Source: Tanypteryx hageni
Taxonomy: Eukaryota > Arthropoda > Insecta > Odonata > Petaluridae
DNA length: 64,000 bases
Direction: 5' to 3'
Assembly: GCA_028673005.1 (NCBI GenBank)
Contig: CM054113.1
Location: forward strand, 206,575,504 to 206,639,503
Shown piece by piece: positions 44,326 to 57,295 of this stretch; position 1 is the stretch's first letter, and every line of letters starts with the position of its first letter. The notes below the pieces were generated by a model, which was not told the origin of the DNA, ran no database searches, and saw only the letters and a program-made list of their open reading frames with translations. The position numbers and the translations under genes are program-made.

Positions 44326-47300
44326 TGATAGAAACGGAGGGGAGGAAAGGTGGAGGGAGCGAGAGGAGGAGGAAGAAAGGGAGTGGATAGAAGTGATCGA
44401 AGGAGCCGGAAAAGAGAGAAGAGAGGGGGAAGGGAGATAGGGGAGGGAGAGAGGGGCGAAGGGAGAGACTTACGGGGAGTGAGGAACTGGGGAAGGAAGG
44501 CTGCGTCGCGCGTTTATTGTTTCTCGACCCGCCTTTACTTGCTTTCCGTTACACTTCCTTCACAACGACGTCAGCGCGTCTCTCTCTCTCTCCGTCTGTT
44601 CTCCCTTCCTTACCCATTCAACTCCTCGGCTGATAAGACCTTCCTCCTTCCCGAAAAGCTTTTCATTTTGTTCCTTTTTCTACAGTTTTTTCTGATCCTG
44701 CATACGCTTGCGACCGAATATTTTAAAAGAATTAAGGAGTCGATTTTTTCAAGCAGTTATAAAAGGATTAAGACCCTCGAGTGAGAGACAGGAAGACACG
44801 GAGGTAGAGAGGAAAACTTAGGTAGATGGAGAGAGTTTGTATGTAACCGGAGGTTCGGGTTGCGGTTTAGTAGCCACAAAGGGCCGGAGATCTAGGTGAG
44901 AAGCAGTTAGGTTCAAGAAAGAGAAGTTGAAAGGTGAGGTACTGCAGTTTTCCCGGTGATATAGCAGTAGTTCTCGAACCGAACCCTTTCGGGTTTATAT
45001 TTAATACACAACAGTCACCTTACGAAATGTCTGTACCAAATAAATGGAATAGAGCTTATAATGGGAAGTTGGATGCTTAAAATTTGCAGCAGTTTATGCG
45101 GACAATTTATTTTTTAACTACACCATATTTTATCTTAAATCTAATTCGTCTTGTTGACATAATACTCAACGTATAATGATCAAGTGACTGTTATATGAGA
45201 AAAAAATAAGAAACGGATTGAAAATAAACATTTATGAGTAAATAATTTAAAGCTGGATTATATTACAATCAAGCAGATAACGTTTACAGGAAACTGAAGG
45301 ATTCGCAAAAGTAGAAAGACAAAGGATTTCTTTTTATGGAAATTATTCTTTTAAGGGCATTCAAAGAGATTCGACTCTTCAGAATGCCTTGAAGGCCCCT
45401 TGATTAGATGAGCTTGTAAAGCAAAATGTCAAATTTTCCAATACTAAAAGTCAAACTGAAGAATAAATACGTTTAATCACTTCAAACCAAGTAAATCAAA
45501 CTAATTTCGGAAATAAAAATTACCCTTACCGAAACAGTTTTTTTACTCACAAAAACTAGCAAATTTAATACATTTTTGAATCTCAACATTTATAAAAGAA
45601 GTACTGCTGTTACTTTGACGACACCACACCCTTGTTATCGTCGATTTCGAAAGCCTACGGGAACCAAAAAGAGGAAACCATCCTCTTGAAATCGATGGAA
45701 TGCCTTATGCAAAATGAAACGGGAAAGATAATGAGACAGCGCTTTGACGTTGTACGAGGGCACATCTGAAACAAATGCGAGCTAAATTCTATTGTAGCCT
45801 TGACATTGTAGGTTAAAGGGAGGGTTGGGGAAGGGTGTGCAGGAAAGAGGAAGAGGGTAAATCCCAAATGAGAGGAGAGGGAACTGAGGAAGAGAGGGAA
45901 CTGAGGAAGAGGGGGGTTGGAGAGGAACGAGCAGAAGAGGAGGGAAAGAGAATGGAGAGGGAGAGGCGAGGAGATAGAACGGGAAATAAAAGGAAGGGGA
46001 GGATTAACGAAATTTCGCAACTAATTTTTCAAAAGACTGTCGATTAACCGACGGAATTAATTTACCCAAACGGCGCCAATCAATATAGTAATAATAACTG
46101 CATGCCGGAAACAATCGAAATGAATCACGAATGACGTCAATGAATTTATTTTCTCTTTTTGGAAATAAGCTCCATGCGACTGTTTATATCTGCAACTGTC
46201 GGCACAAGCGGGCCCCTAACCTAATGCAATTAAAATTAGCGTTATCAAAACGAGAATTATAAAAAGCGAACACTCAAAACGGTAGCTTCGTTTAATAATT
46301 TTAGCTTTCGGTTGACTGTGACGAACTTGCAGATAGAATTAAAAGAAAACTGAGAAGACATTATTTATTACGAAAAACTCATTGGTATGCGACTTATTAA
46401 CGCATTTCAACACAAAATTTGATAGCGTGGCAAATTTTTGTTTTACCTTTCGCAAATTGAAATAAATAACTTCGGAGACGTGTGCGATGGAAACCAAGAC
46501 TTTCGGTAAAAAATGATACGGTAAGGAAAACCACTCGATTTTAAAAATGCAACATGTAAAAATCCGATTCTTGCTAGATAGCAGCGAATATTGCTATCCT
46601 GTAGACCCACAGTTATAAACATGTTCATTGTTTTAAATCGCTTTCCCCTCGAATCAAACATTCTTTAGCGCCGGAAAACCGCCCATTTTTCCAAACTGCT
46701 GAATTTTTAAACGGCTCTTTGAGGAAAAAACGGCCGTCTTAAGTTTTCATTAGGGTTCGCGAGGCCCAACAACGTTTCTTTTCCGCTCTTCCTTCCGCTT
46801 CCATCACCCTCTCTCTTTTCCTCCATCTTCTCGTTTTCCTTCGCCAGATTGCCCCTTCCTTCTCTCTTCTCCTTAAAAGAATAATCAGGGCATCCATTCT
46901 CTACCTTAGTATACCGAAAGAAGGGGCACAACTGCCTCACAGGTCAACGGCGAATAACGAAAACACATCAATCCATTATTCAAGATTGCCTTTCTTCCCA
47001 ACCTTTTCCCCATTTGAGCAATCCTCCATTTTTATCCAGGAGAAAACAGTGCGGTCAGAGCGTTATAGGACATATAAAGTTAATAACGAATCCGACGGAT
47101 TGTCGCGGCAAAGATTTGGGACATTTTATGCTAGCTTTCGCATAATCCTGCGATCTATTAATTGAATAATTAGACAGAATTAGGAAGACTACTACAGAAA
47201 AGGATGACAACATGGATGACAAGAAATGATGGTGAACCGGATTGGAAATATCCTGAGAAGAGAACGCATGCGTAAAGATATCACTGAAGGAATATTTGAG

Positions 47301-48320
47301 AGAGGATAGGAAGCGGAAGGAAGATATATTAGCAGTTCTACGAAATATCAAGAGATGAAGAAGGTTGCGGAAGAATACTAAAAGCCACGATGATTCATGC
47401 AACGAACAAACGTGATATATTTCCAATTATTCGGACGCATTTGGCATAGTATCGAAATGGAGGCGCAAAAACCTTCCTTCTAATTGTCTTTTCTATATAC
47501 CTGGATAAACACTTATGCATTATTAGAGAGAGAGCGTTCCATTATTTGAGGGTCTGTCTACATTTCCCTTAACTCTAACCTCCTATCGAAGCGATATATT
47601 CCCGAAAAAAAAATAAAACTTGCGCCGAAAACCTAATCCTGCGAAAAAATGAAAACAAAAGAGGAACGCCTACCGTACGATAGGATATTGCGAATTGAAT
47701 GTCGGGGGGATGTAACAAAATTCGAAAAATGGAATCAGACGGAGACGGGGGCATATTTTTTCAATTCGTAGACAAGAGGGGGAGACGGTAGGAGAGAGAG
47801 GGAGAGGCAGGGAGTTGGAGAAGTGGAATGGAGTTAGAAGGTGGCAGAGCGGGGAGGAAGAAAGGAGTTCCCAACTGTTGCTTCGTGGGGGGAGGACCAT
47901 TGGAATTCGAGAGGTTGGATGTTGGTGCGGTTGGGATGATGGGAAAAATGAGGTACGAGTGAGCAATTGACTCCAGGAGGAGGACGGAGGAGGAAGGAGT
48001 TGAGGAAGACTCGGATATGTAAGTGGAGAGAGAGAGAAAGAACGGCGATAAGATTACACAGAGCGATGAGTGATGAAACGAATTAGGGGAGGGAATAGAT
48101 AAACGGCCTTTCGGGGAGGATTTTCATTTCTATGATGCGAAATACGTGTCACCGTATGGGTATTTTTGGTCTCGAATATAATTAATCAATGTCACCTTTT
48201 AGTTATTTCAGAACAATGAATATAATGACGTAAATAGGGGAAGGGAATAAGCGATACCACGCCTTAAACGTAGCTCCTTTGAAGCATCAACGCAGTGTTC
48301 CACCCGAAAAAACCCAACTA
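44326..48320. other. Intergenic, no gene recognised
   Basis: Further GA-rich patches lie at 44340-44480, 45820-45985 and 47770-47850, and a CT-rich patch at 46775-46875. The frame at 44350-44784 begins in the GA tract and has no domain. I see no exon. Confidence 0.4.
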
Positions 48321-48492
48321 CAGTCAGACCCTTATGTAGTATCACCACTGCATACCGCTCATGAGTCCTTGAGAACAGAACATCCATCTTATGATTATAC
48401 AGAGCAAACATATACCTCGATTTACCGCCACCCCTGCTTTAGCGCCAATGTCAGTGATGGACAAACGGTGGCACTAAATCGGAGTTTGACTG
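48321..48492. mobile_element. TA-flanked MITE (family B), best copy
   Basis: A 172-bp element reads TA|CAGTCAGACC at the left and ...GGAGTTTGACTG|TA at the right, so its ends are inverted and TA lies on both sides. It matches 18136-18324 and 9070-9150. TA duplication with CAGTCA-AC-type ends suggests mobilisation by a pogo/Tigger-type transposase. No transposase is encoded. Confidence 0.85.
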
Positions 48493-51400
48493 TACCTCAA
48501 TAAATGTAATAATAGATACGTAAATATGGTGGAAACTTGGAGATCTCCGTCAACATTTCGTTAGCTGCGAGGGCCTACCGCGAACCCTGGAAATCCCAAC
48601 ATAAGATTCTGCTTCAGAATTATCATTCTCTCCGTATTTAAGAGTTTTTTTAGATACGGCATTTTACGCATTCATGGTATGAAAACAATGGTCAGGAATA
48701 TTACCGACTTTTCGTGAGAACCTGGATTTCGCAGCGAGATCAATAACGTGGAATGGTGGATGCATATGCTAATGTTGGGGGAGGAGTTAAGGTAGAGTCG
48801 ACGCCGCGAAAGGTTTTGTGAGTGGGTTGGGGAGGTGCGATATTGTTCGGAGGTGTGGATGAGGAAGATACTTATGGACTTAGGGGGAGAAAGAGGAGAC
48901 TTGAAATTTCGAGCGAACCCCAGGTTGTAAGGAGAGAGGATTGAAAATAAAACAGTAAGAGAAAGAGGGAGAGAGAGAGGGAGGAAGTGAAAGCAAGGAG
49001 GGAGTATTTTGAAGAATATAAGAAAATTTCATATCCATATACTGGTGAAAAATGAGGAAATTTTGAATTATATTAAATTTTAGGCACACTTTAACACTGG
49101 CATCTAATATTTTTATTTTAAAAATTCCCATCGAAATACCGTAACCCTGCTGCAACAATTCACGCCATCAAAACGAAAAAACTGAAAACTTAAAGTAAAC
49201 AAAAAATGTAAACTCTCGCAAGGTATGTAATTACGGGTTCGATGTGCAAGTGTTTTTGACGCAATAGAGAGAGAGAGAGAGAGAGAGAGGGAGGGAGAGA
49301 GGAAGGAAGAGAGTGAGTGAGAGAGTGAGAGAACCGAGGAAATCGTCTTCACGAAAGTTTTCCGCAGCCACATTTTCCAATTCCATCTAAAGATGTCAAA
49401 TCCACCCTCCCACTCATCTTCACATGAAGGGTAAGGTGCCCGAAGAAATACTCAGGAAATTAAACGTAGACGTCTCTGCAAAATATTGAAAAAAACTCGA
49501 TTGAGGAAGAAGCGCAAACACATTGCAAGGAGTTTGTTATGAGAGACGTCCAAATGATGAATCGGTCGAGAAGTAAACCACGATGATATATCTCTTTTCC
49601 TTACTTCTTTGTTTCTCTCTTTCTCGCTATTTCTTATAGAAAGGCAAAAACATTGTGGAGTCGGAGGTACACACGCGATCTATTCGTCATTTGTTTTCAC
49701 TCGGGACTGCGATCTGAGGGAGCACAGTGAATGAGAGCGACGGAATGGATCGCGAGTGATGAAACCACCGATGAAAACAACTTCGCATCGAAAATTAGGC
49801 GAGTAGTGCACGATTATCTTTTTTTCTTCTTGCTTTCTTTGTTTTTGAGTTTTGATCGAGCCAACAAACGGCGGAATACAAATAAAGAGGAGGGAGTCTG
49901 TGATCATTACACGAGTGACGAATCGAGTTCTGTTCGAAAAGATATACAATGAAATTCAGTACAAGGATTGATTTATTGTGCGTTCTTTGCACGAAGTGAA
50001 CGCATATTTTGATGATATTTGGTGTTGGGAGTTTTGCTAAAATTCTTGTTCTTTTTCGCGGAAGGAGTTTCATTTTTAAAATTTCAGACATTTGAATTGC
50101 ATATGTAATTTCTGTCAAGATGGTTTTAGACAGATAATGAGGTAGGTCAATCTAGAATTAAAAGCAAAAGGATATTTTAAAAACAGAAAGATAATGTTCT
50201 CAAAAAGATTATCGACAGCAAGTCTTCTTATTATTGATAGCTAACGTAGATATACATTTCCAGAAATGTTATTAATTTGAATTTGGGTTACATTTAAAAA
50301 TCTGTCACATCTCTCGCCGACGCAATATACGCTGACATGAGTTACGAGAAGGAATTAATGGGATTTCTTCTATCTCTTAAATGCTGATGACATAGAATAT
50401 ATAACATCATAAGTGCGACAGCGCAATCCAAACAAAATTCGGAGAATCGTTAGAAAGTAAACCGGAGAGTCTGTAGCGGCCAGGAATCGTTTAATGGACG
50501 CCAAAGCGAAATACGAGGAGGTGAGATAGTACGGGTTAAGCTAAACGGAGAGAAAAGTGAAAGGCAATCGAAGATGGTAGAAAACAAAAGAAAGACGCAA
50601 AGGAAGAAGAAAAAAACAGAACCGGATGCGAAGGATTGATCAATTCAGCCGTTCATTGTCGTGGTGAAGATATCATCGGTCTATCTCCATCATTCGAGAG
50701 CCATATTGGAGAAGTTTGTAGGGAATAAGAGGGACTTGGATACTTAATACCGTTCCAATTTTTTTACATCTTAAAAGTTTTTGGATCTATTCGGGTAATA
50801 TATTTAGGTGGCACACGACCAAAAACGTCCCTCCACGTGGACATCGTGCACAAAACGGCTACAAAAATAGGTTATTATTAAAAGAAATACATAATTCCGA
50901 GATTTATTCCGGCACTTTGCTGTGTTCGGTCTACTTTTACTTCACGAAAATATCTCGGTACATAATCGTCCAGGCGAAATGCAACCCGTTTTAGTTTCTT
51001 CCAACGGTGCAACAACTCGGCGAATCCTTTCCTGAAGGGGAGGAAAATAAACGAAGTTCCGCGCATATATCTCTTGTTGTAATGTATACGATGATGGAAC
51101 AAAAGCGGCAGCTTATCGAAGATCCGGGGGAAATCCGATCTTCAAACGTGTCGAATGAAGGTTTTTAAAAACAAAAAGGCCGCGCGCACTTGCGGAGGAG
51201 GAGATGATTTACGGAAAATATTCTCGGCGGAGAGTTAGTTAAAGAGGGTGTGAAGGAGCGCGGTATTCTGAGACGGAGGAAAAAGCGAGGTTGTAGTATT
51301 ATGGAGTGAGAAACGGTGGGTGAAGAAAGAAGAGAGAAAGAAAGAGGAGAGAAATAAAGTGGAGAGAAAGAAAGAGGAGAGAAAGAGAGAAGACAAGAGT

Positions 51401-52640
51401 CACAATCCCGAGAGGGCAACGTTTCTCCTAGGAGCGAGGAGTTGTCCAATTTGGCGCTGCTGCTAAGGATAATGACAACAATATATTACAACCGTTGCTC
51501 ACAGAGCTTCCTTCCGCCACGATCTTCTCCCTCGCCCTTTCTTTCTTTCTTCCCTTCTCTTTGGATGAGAGAGAAGAAAAGAGAATAAACGCCCTCGTTC
51601 TTTCGCCAGCTTCCGAGAGCATTTCCCGAAAAAAAAGCACTGCCCTTTCCCACAGTTCAACGGATCGGAAAGCACGCAGGATAAGCAGCGAAAAAGGGGC
51701 CGCCGTTCAAATCGTAAAGAGGAGCCGAGGAAAAAAATGCAAGTGGAAAGAGGAACGAGAGTTAGAAAAGGGCGGGAGTGAATCCACCAGAGAAAGTTGA
51801 AATTTCGATTTTCCGATAATTTGGACAAAATTACGACGAAAAAATTTTAATGCGTCATCTCGCTAATTTCCTTAATGTTCTAAATATAAAATTTAATAAA
51901 TAAATACAGTGGGTTATAAAATGAGATCAAGGAATCTAACGTTAAAAGTTCGATACTGCCAGCTCCGAGTGACTGATACGATTCGAAGATAAAATTATAA
52001 ATGATTAATCCTTAACCCGAAGTATGGGTACTCGAGACCATTACGACATTTTTTTATTTGTCACATTGGCAACACTGTTAATATACAATCCCCTTCTGCT
52101 CAGTTTCTTCATAGCAGTTAGTGCTAATGACAAAATATTTATGCTTAAACAGCACTACTTGATTACATAGTCTCGGGAACCCATACTACTAATATTAATG
52201 TTCAAATTTATACAATAAGTTAAGGCTTAAGCGCCTGATATGTGCATAGTAACAGGCAGACGGACAAACAGACAAAAATCAGCGCTTATTCTCTTTTTAA
52301 AAGAACGCGAAGTAAAACTTCAAGCATAAAGAAGTTTCCCGTATCGGCGGTGAAAAGGAATATTTACAGTGAAGAAGGAAAATGGATGGAAGAAGAAGCT
52401 GTCCTCGAAACGGATGGAGATGGAGAACACAAACCTCCTCGGAGCTAAGCCCCTGAGGGAAAGTGGAGGGAAAAGTGTCGTGGTAGTAATAGTACCACGC
52501 GGCATCAAAAACCTCCCGGATTTGCGAGAGGCTACGGTTGAAGGGAACTCTGTCGCATAAAACATACCGTTAACGTGACTAAGGATAAAAAAAATTATGA
52601 ATAATCAAGAGGAGAGATGAAGAGAATGGAGGTTAAAAAA
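48493..52640. other. Intergenic, no gene recognised
   Basis: GA runs lie at 48955-48985, 49265-49335 and 51325-51395. Overlapping frames at 49680-50118 and 51428-51828 lack known domains. Confidence 0.4.
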
Positions 52641-52673
52641 AGGAATACTTCCAGGCGAGCTGGAAGTATTCCT
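52641..52673. other. Perfect 14-bp hairpin
   Basis: AGGAATACTTCCAG and CTGGAAGTATTCCT flank the loop GCGAG. It is too short for a typical microRNA precursor. It may be a chance palindrome, a transposon relic or a regulatory stem-loop. Confidence 0.6.
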
Positions 52674-53732
52674 CTTTTGGTCCTGGAGGCAATGCCAGAC
52701 TCGTTCCCGGAAAATGAAGCCATTTTTCTCCGCCTTGCGGCAACGTGAGGGTTGAGATGGAAATAAATAGGGAACGGCGCGAAACACTGAATTTCCGTAT
52801 TTTTTTCTATTATAAGTAGAAATAATTAGGACGAGTAGGGAAAAAATTCGTCGCGTTGCGCTAGTTTCCTTAGAGGAAATTATACGAGAGGAAATGTTTT
52901 TTTTTGGCCGGGCGTTGAAGCGGATTCCTAGCGAGAACAAATGTGTAGACGCATAAGAAGTGGAGCTTTCTGCGCTAATCGATTTTCCCCTGAATATTAA
53001 GCTTTTCTACTTGCGCTGGAAACATTAAAATCTCCAAAAAATATTTTTTGCTCAAGGAAATAATAATATTCCTAATATTTGGCTAAAAAAGTTTTGGGTG
53101 GCTTATAAACATCTTTTGAACCAACGTATATTACTGGTACCGAAATTTTCAAGATAAAATGCTGTAAAACAATTCCGTTTGGGAATTTTTGCTGTAATTA
53201 AAAACTCTAGCCCTGGAATTTAGGTGGACGGACTGTGATTATTTAGTACCTATATTGTTTACATGTTATTTCATAACTAAATAAATTAATAGTACTGATT
53301 TTGTTCATATATAGTCTTTTGTAAGTAAGCAAATAAATTAGACTCTATCAAACTTATGCAGCCAACAGCTCTTTTTAAAGAACACCTATACCATATCTAC
53401 TGTTCTTTTGATTCCATAATTTGTTGCAATTACATTGAAGATATCAAGAACGTTAAAATGTACATACTCCGCTAATATTTGTTAAGTAGAGATAAATTCT
53501 CCATTAAACAAGGTTTATCCTTGCATAGCAACATACCGCCCACACAAACATTTCGGGTTCTTGGGCCCTTAACGATCCCTTTTCTTCCATTCTATCTCCT
53601 CTCTCTTTCAGACCTTCTCTGACCTCCCATTCATTACAGGAAACACAAATGGCAACCAGGCTCCGCCTCCGTACATTCTTTCTCCTTGTTTTCGCATCCA
53701 CAGGATCCTTTTTTTACATTATCATCTAGACG
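52674..53732. other. Intergenic, no gene recognised
   Basis: AT-rich, with no recognisable exon or element. The minus frame 53504-53701 has no assignable domain. Confidence 0.4.
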
Positions 53733-54236
53733 CAGTACCGTAGGAAGGGCGGTGCGCCCGCACCAGGCGTCAAGTGGAAGGGGGCGCCATTCCACGGGAT
53801 TAATTAAATTATTTTTATAAATTATTTATTTTTCGATAGAACTAGCAGCAGAGACTCGATTTGACGGTGAATGTTAAATTATAAGTATATAGTACAACAA
53901 GTGTCACACAGATGCCTCCCCCTAACCACGCTACGGTTTGAGAGCAAACTCCTATATTTTAACCAGGGCATCGAACCGGAACCGAACCTGAAAAAAACCG
54001 TTATTTTACCTGGAGTGAAACTGAACCCGAACCGAAGAAAAATATTATTTATTTCGTTCCATTTTTTCGGTTCGCATAAACGGTGGGAGCGAAAGAAAAG
54101 TTTTTCCTTTTGCCTTAATATAGTCTTTTTTGAAAGCTAAATGTTATAAATATAAAGAAATTTTTTGCCCATCCTATTATAGACGCGCCGTATTTAGGTT
54201 CCGCACTGGGCGCCAAATTACCTTGCTACGGCACTG
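53733..54236. mobile_element. hAT-like element with a nested repeat
   Basis: The left end CAGTACCGTAGGAAGG is the inverted counterpart of the right end (CCTTGCTACGGCACTG). GGGCGGTGCGCCC at the left and CTGGGCGCCAAAT at the right echo this inside. The flanking octamers TCTAGACG and TATAAACA match at 5 of 8 positions. Between the ends lies a copy of the GAACCGAACC repeat family (about 53966-54112). Confidence 0.68.
53966..54112 (+). repeat. GAACCGAACC repeat family, copy 1
   Basis: CATCGAACCGGAACCGAACC leads into CTGGAGTGAAACTGAACCCG and then TTTCGTTCCATTTTTTCGG. The same order occurs in reverse at 57120-57295, with a more diverged copy at 55955-56100. It lies inside the hAT-like element. Confidence 0.8.
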
Positions 54237-55954
54237 TATAAACACACAGTTTCGGTTCCGTAATGTTCGTTCAGCTACGGCTAGGATTAAACTTTGGACG
54301 GACATTTTCTCCATGTTCCATCATCATTCCTCCCCGTTTCTAGATGCTATTTTTAGAAGTACATACTTCAACACATGTTTCTCCTTTATATTCTCTATTC
54401 TTAACGTCCCCTATACATACTTATCACAGAGCACACTGCACTAGATCTAACGCACTATAAATATATTTTTACATTTTGTGAAACTTTTAAAGATTTTTTC
54501 TTTTAATGCGTTTGATTCCTTTTGTCTATTTAATGATGCTGATTTTTCGTTTACCCTCCATTTTGAAGCACTCCCATTACCCATGCAAATATAATCAAAC
54601 ATTTTTTTCCATATTCGTCCTCCGTCTAGATGCGCCATGCATTGACGTTCTCTCCCCGCATTGACATAGAAGACCTGGCTGCATACATTTCATTTCTAAA
54701 TTCCCGTTAAGGAAACTATTACAGAGCAGGTTCTATCAGACGGGATGTCTCACTGCTAGATGCATCTATAGTGAAAATGTTGTAATTTCTCGTATTATTT
54801 CAAGTCTGAATGCTGAATGGAGAGATTGATGGTAGGAATTACTAAGTATACGTCAAAAAAGGAATAGAGGAGAGTATAAATGGATTGCAGAAAAAATATT
54901 TTTCTTGGAGAATCAATTCTTGAAATGCATATAACAAATGATTCGTTTATTCTGTCAGTATCATATTTACTCTACTGCAAAAAATATATTTCCATCGGAA
55001 TTTTACTACAAATACAATCTTTAATTTTGAGGTAATCATCGATTCTTCAGATCAAAATTTTCCGCCCATCCGATTTTCGTACGTTTTCTAGAAAAGACGC
55101 ATAATGTGTTTGTTTGTATCGCAAACAAACGAGCGACACCCCGAATCTGAAGTGAAAATCGCGTAATGGTATAACCTTTTGCATTGGAAACAAAGCATCA
55201 ACCAAGGAATTTATATCGACTCGGGGATTGAACGAATATTTCAAGCCGACCCGAAACCAAATCTCGTTCGAACTGAATCCAAACACGGGCGCTATTTTAT
55301 ACGTTTCGTCGCATGGACTCGCAAAAAAAAAGATTGGTTTCCTCGAATTTAACGGCGAATAGAGTGAGGACACCGTTTCCAGGGAACGCCCGCGTGCGAA
55401 AAAAAAGAAATATGCTCCCCCCCCCCTCCTTCGCGACCGTAGCCGAAGTGCAATTCTATGATTTTTCGGAGATAAAAACGGGAGCGTCCTTCGCTGCGGC
55501 CAACGCGCGCTCATTAGCGTTCGTTCGGAGCGCGGTGGTAATGGCCGTTTGGGCGGGTGCAAAAAAGAAAACGTCCCGGCGAAATTGAAAGGCCACATTG
55601 TGCACGGGCAGGCAGCGAAACGCCCTTTTAGCGCAAAACGCAGTGTGCAAAAAAATACAAACTGCGGCGCACACTATCGTTATTGCACCCGTATCGAAGC
55701 ACCGACGCATATTTTGTGTATCTCACCTTCGCTATTATTCGAATTCAGCGAAACGCTACCCTGCATTTAGGTCGATCTAACATCGTTTACAAACGTAAAA
55801 GGTTCTGTTCGTGTTCCGTCTCCACGAACGACCTACTAATATTGTCGTTTCGCTTCACAAATATTTTAAAAGTCGGAGGAAGTGAATGATTTTCAAATGG
55901 TATTGAAAGGTTTAAGATAAAATACAAGTGAATAAGTAAAACTCGTAGTTCAAT
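54237..55954. other. Intergenic, no gene recognised
   Basis: The CpG-rich segment at about 55300-55760 has long overlapping frames on both strands (for example minus 55047-55598). They show no domain, have several homopolymer runs and lack a splice context. Confidence 0.35.
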
Positions 55955-56100
55955 TCAAAGCATCGAACCGAAATATTTTTCGCTCCTGTTTTCGTTTCGG
56001 TTCACACAAAACAAGAAATTTCGCTTCGGTTCCGGTTTCTCTCCAGCTACCACCATTGAACCGGTTCGAACGGGTTTTTTTTCGCTCCGACTTTGAAGTT
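55955..56100 (-). repeat. GAACCGAACC repeat family, copy 2
   Basis: On the minus strand it shares GAACCGGTTCAATGG, AGCTGGAGAGAAACCGGAAC and GTGAACCGAAAC with the other two copies. Divergence is higher. Confidence 0.65.
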
Positions 56101-57119
56101 TTAGGGGAAAATTTCAAGAGAATTCCAAAATAATGTTCATTAATTAATAATGTTATTTTAATTTAAACCAAATATATCCTCACTATGGGCAAGTCAAGAA
56201 GACAAAAACAGATATCCACACGATAAAATTCGACGATAAGAAAATTAATATAAAACTTTTATCTTTATGGTCATGCAAATATCGCGCCAATATATTGTAT
56301 ATTTTAAAATAACAACCAGAAAAGTCTGCAGGACAGACTTTTGCGTTTTTCCATGAAAAATGGAGACGAAATAAAATTTACATCGCCGCACCAAATTTCC
56401 CTTTTGAAATAAAACACACACAGAAAGAAAATTAGACTTACATATTCAGCGCGTCATGAACTGTCTTTCTTCAAGCGCAGTTTCTAATGTGCGTTTTTGC
56501 AGTCGGCAAAATACTTCATTAAATATAGCAAATTTGCATTAATCCTTTATCTCTCTTCAGTTTTAAGCAATGAATGCTAATATGTGTCCACATTTTGTTT
56601 AAGATGCACTATATAAATAGAAATTTATTAACCTGTAACAAAAGAAAACAGAAGTAAGAATACCTCAAAAGCACATCTGTGGAGCAATTCTTCCTGGATA
56701 GGTTTTAGGGGAAGACTACCAAAATATAAGGGTTCAATGCATATGGAGATGGGATGAAAGCTTATGCGCATAATAACCTCCAACTTTAAGCAAAATCCAA
56801 GTTAAGAATTGTGAAAGATTTTTACCCGGAGGGCTCCGCGGGGTAGGGTAGGAAGACGATTAGTGACTGTCTTCAAAGTACCACTAAGTTCCTTTCCACT
56901 AGCCTCGTTTAACAGGGTCCTGGAACACCTCAGCAGAACGTATCCTTGACCCTCTCTCTATGTATTAAGATGCCCATGGAAAATCTCACCATTGAACCGA
57001 CAGATATTATTACAAAGATGCATCTCTCCAAAGGCTTGGGAGCATGCATTCTCAAGAAAACCATTAGCCTTTGCCTTATTCGGTATTTAAAAGTGAGTCT
57101 TTAAAAAATATTCATAATA
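56101..57119. other. No gene recognised
   Basis: AT-rich sequence between two same-strand copies of the GAACCGAACC repeat. It may belong to one larger element that they bound, but this is not shown. Confidence 0.35.
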
Positions 57120-57295
57120 AAGCAAAAGGAAAACCCCTTCTTTTGCTCCCTCTGTTTATGCGAACCGAAAAAATGGAACGAAATAAATAACGTTTTTCGG
57201 TACAGAAAATATTTTTTTTTCGGTTCGGGTTCGGTTTCACTCCAGCTAAAATAACGTTTTTTTCGGTTTCGGTTCGATGCACCGGTTCAATTGCG
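57120..57295 (-). repeat. GAACCGAACC repeat family, copy 3
   Basis: It is the inverted match of 53966-54112. It reads on the minus strand from GTGCATCGAACCGAAACCG through AGCTGGAGTGAAACCGAACC to TTCGGTTCGCATAAAC, with about 20 extra bases in the middle. Confidence 0.8.

Noticed and set aside
55047..55598. 183-codon open frame on the minus strand
   Set aside because: It overlaps other frames on both strands, contains homopolymer-coded runs of Phe and shows no domain or splice context.
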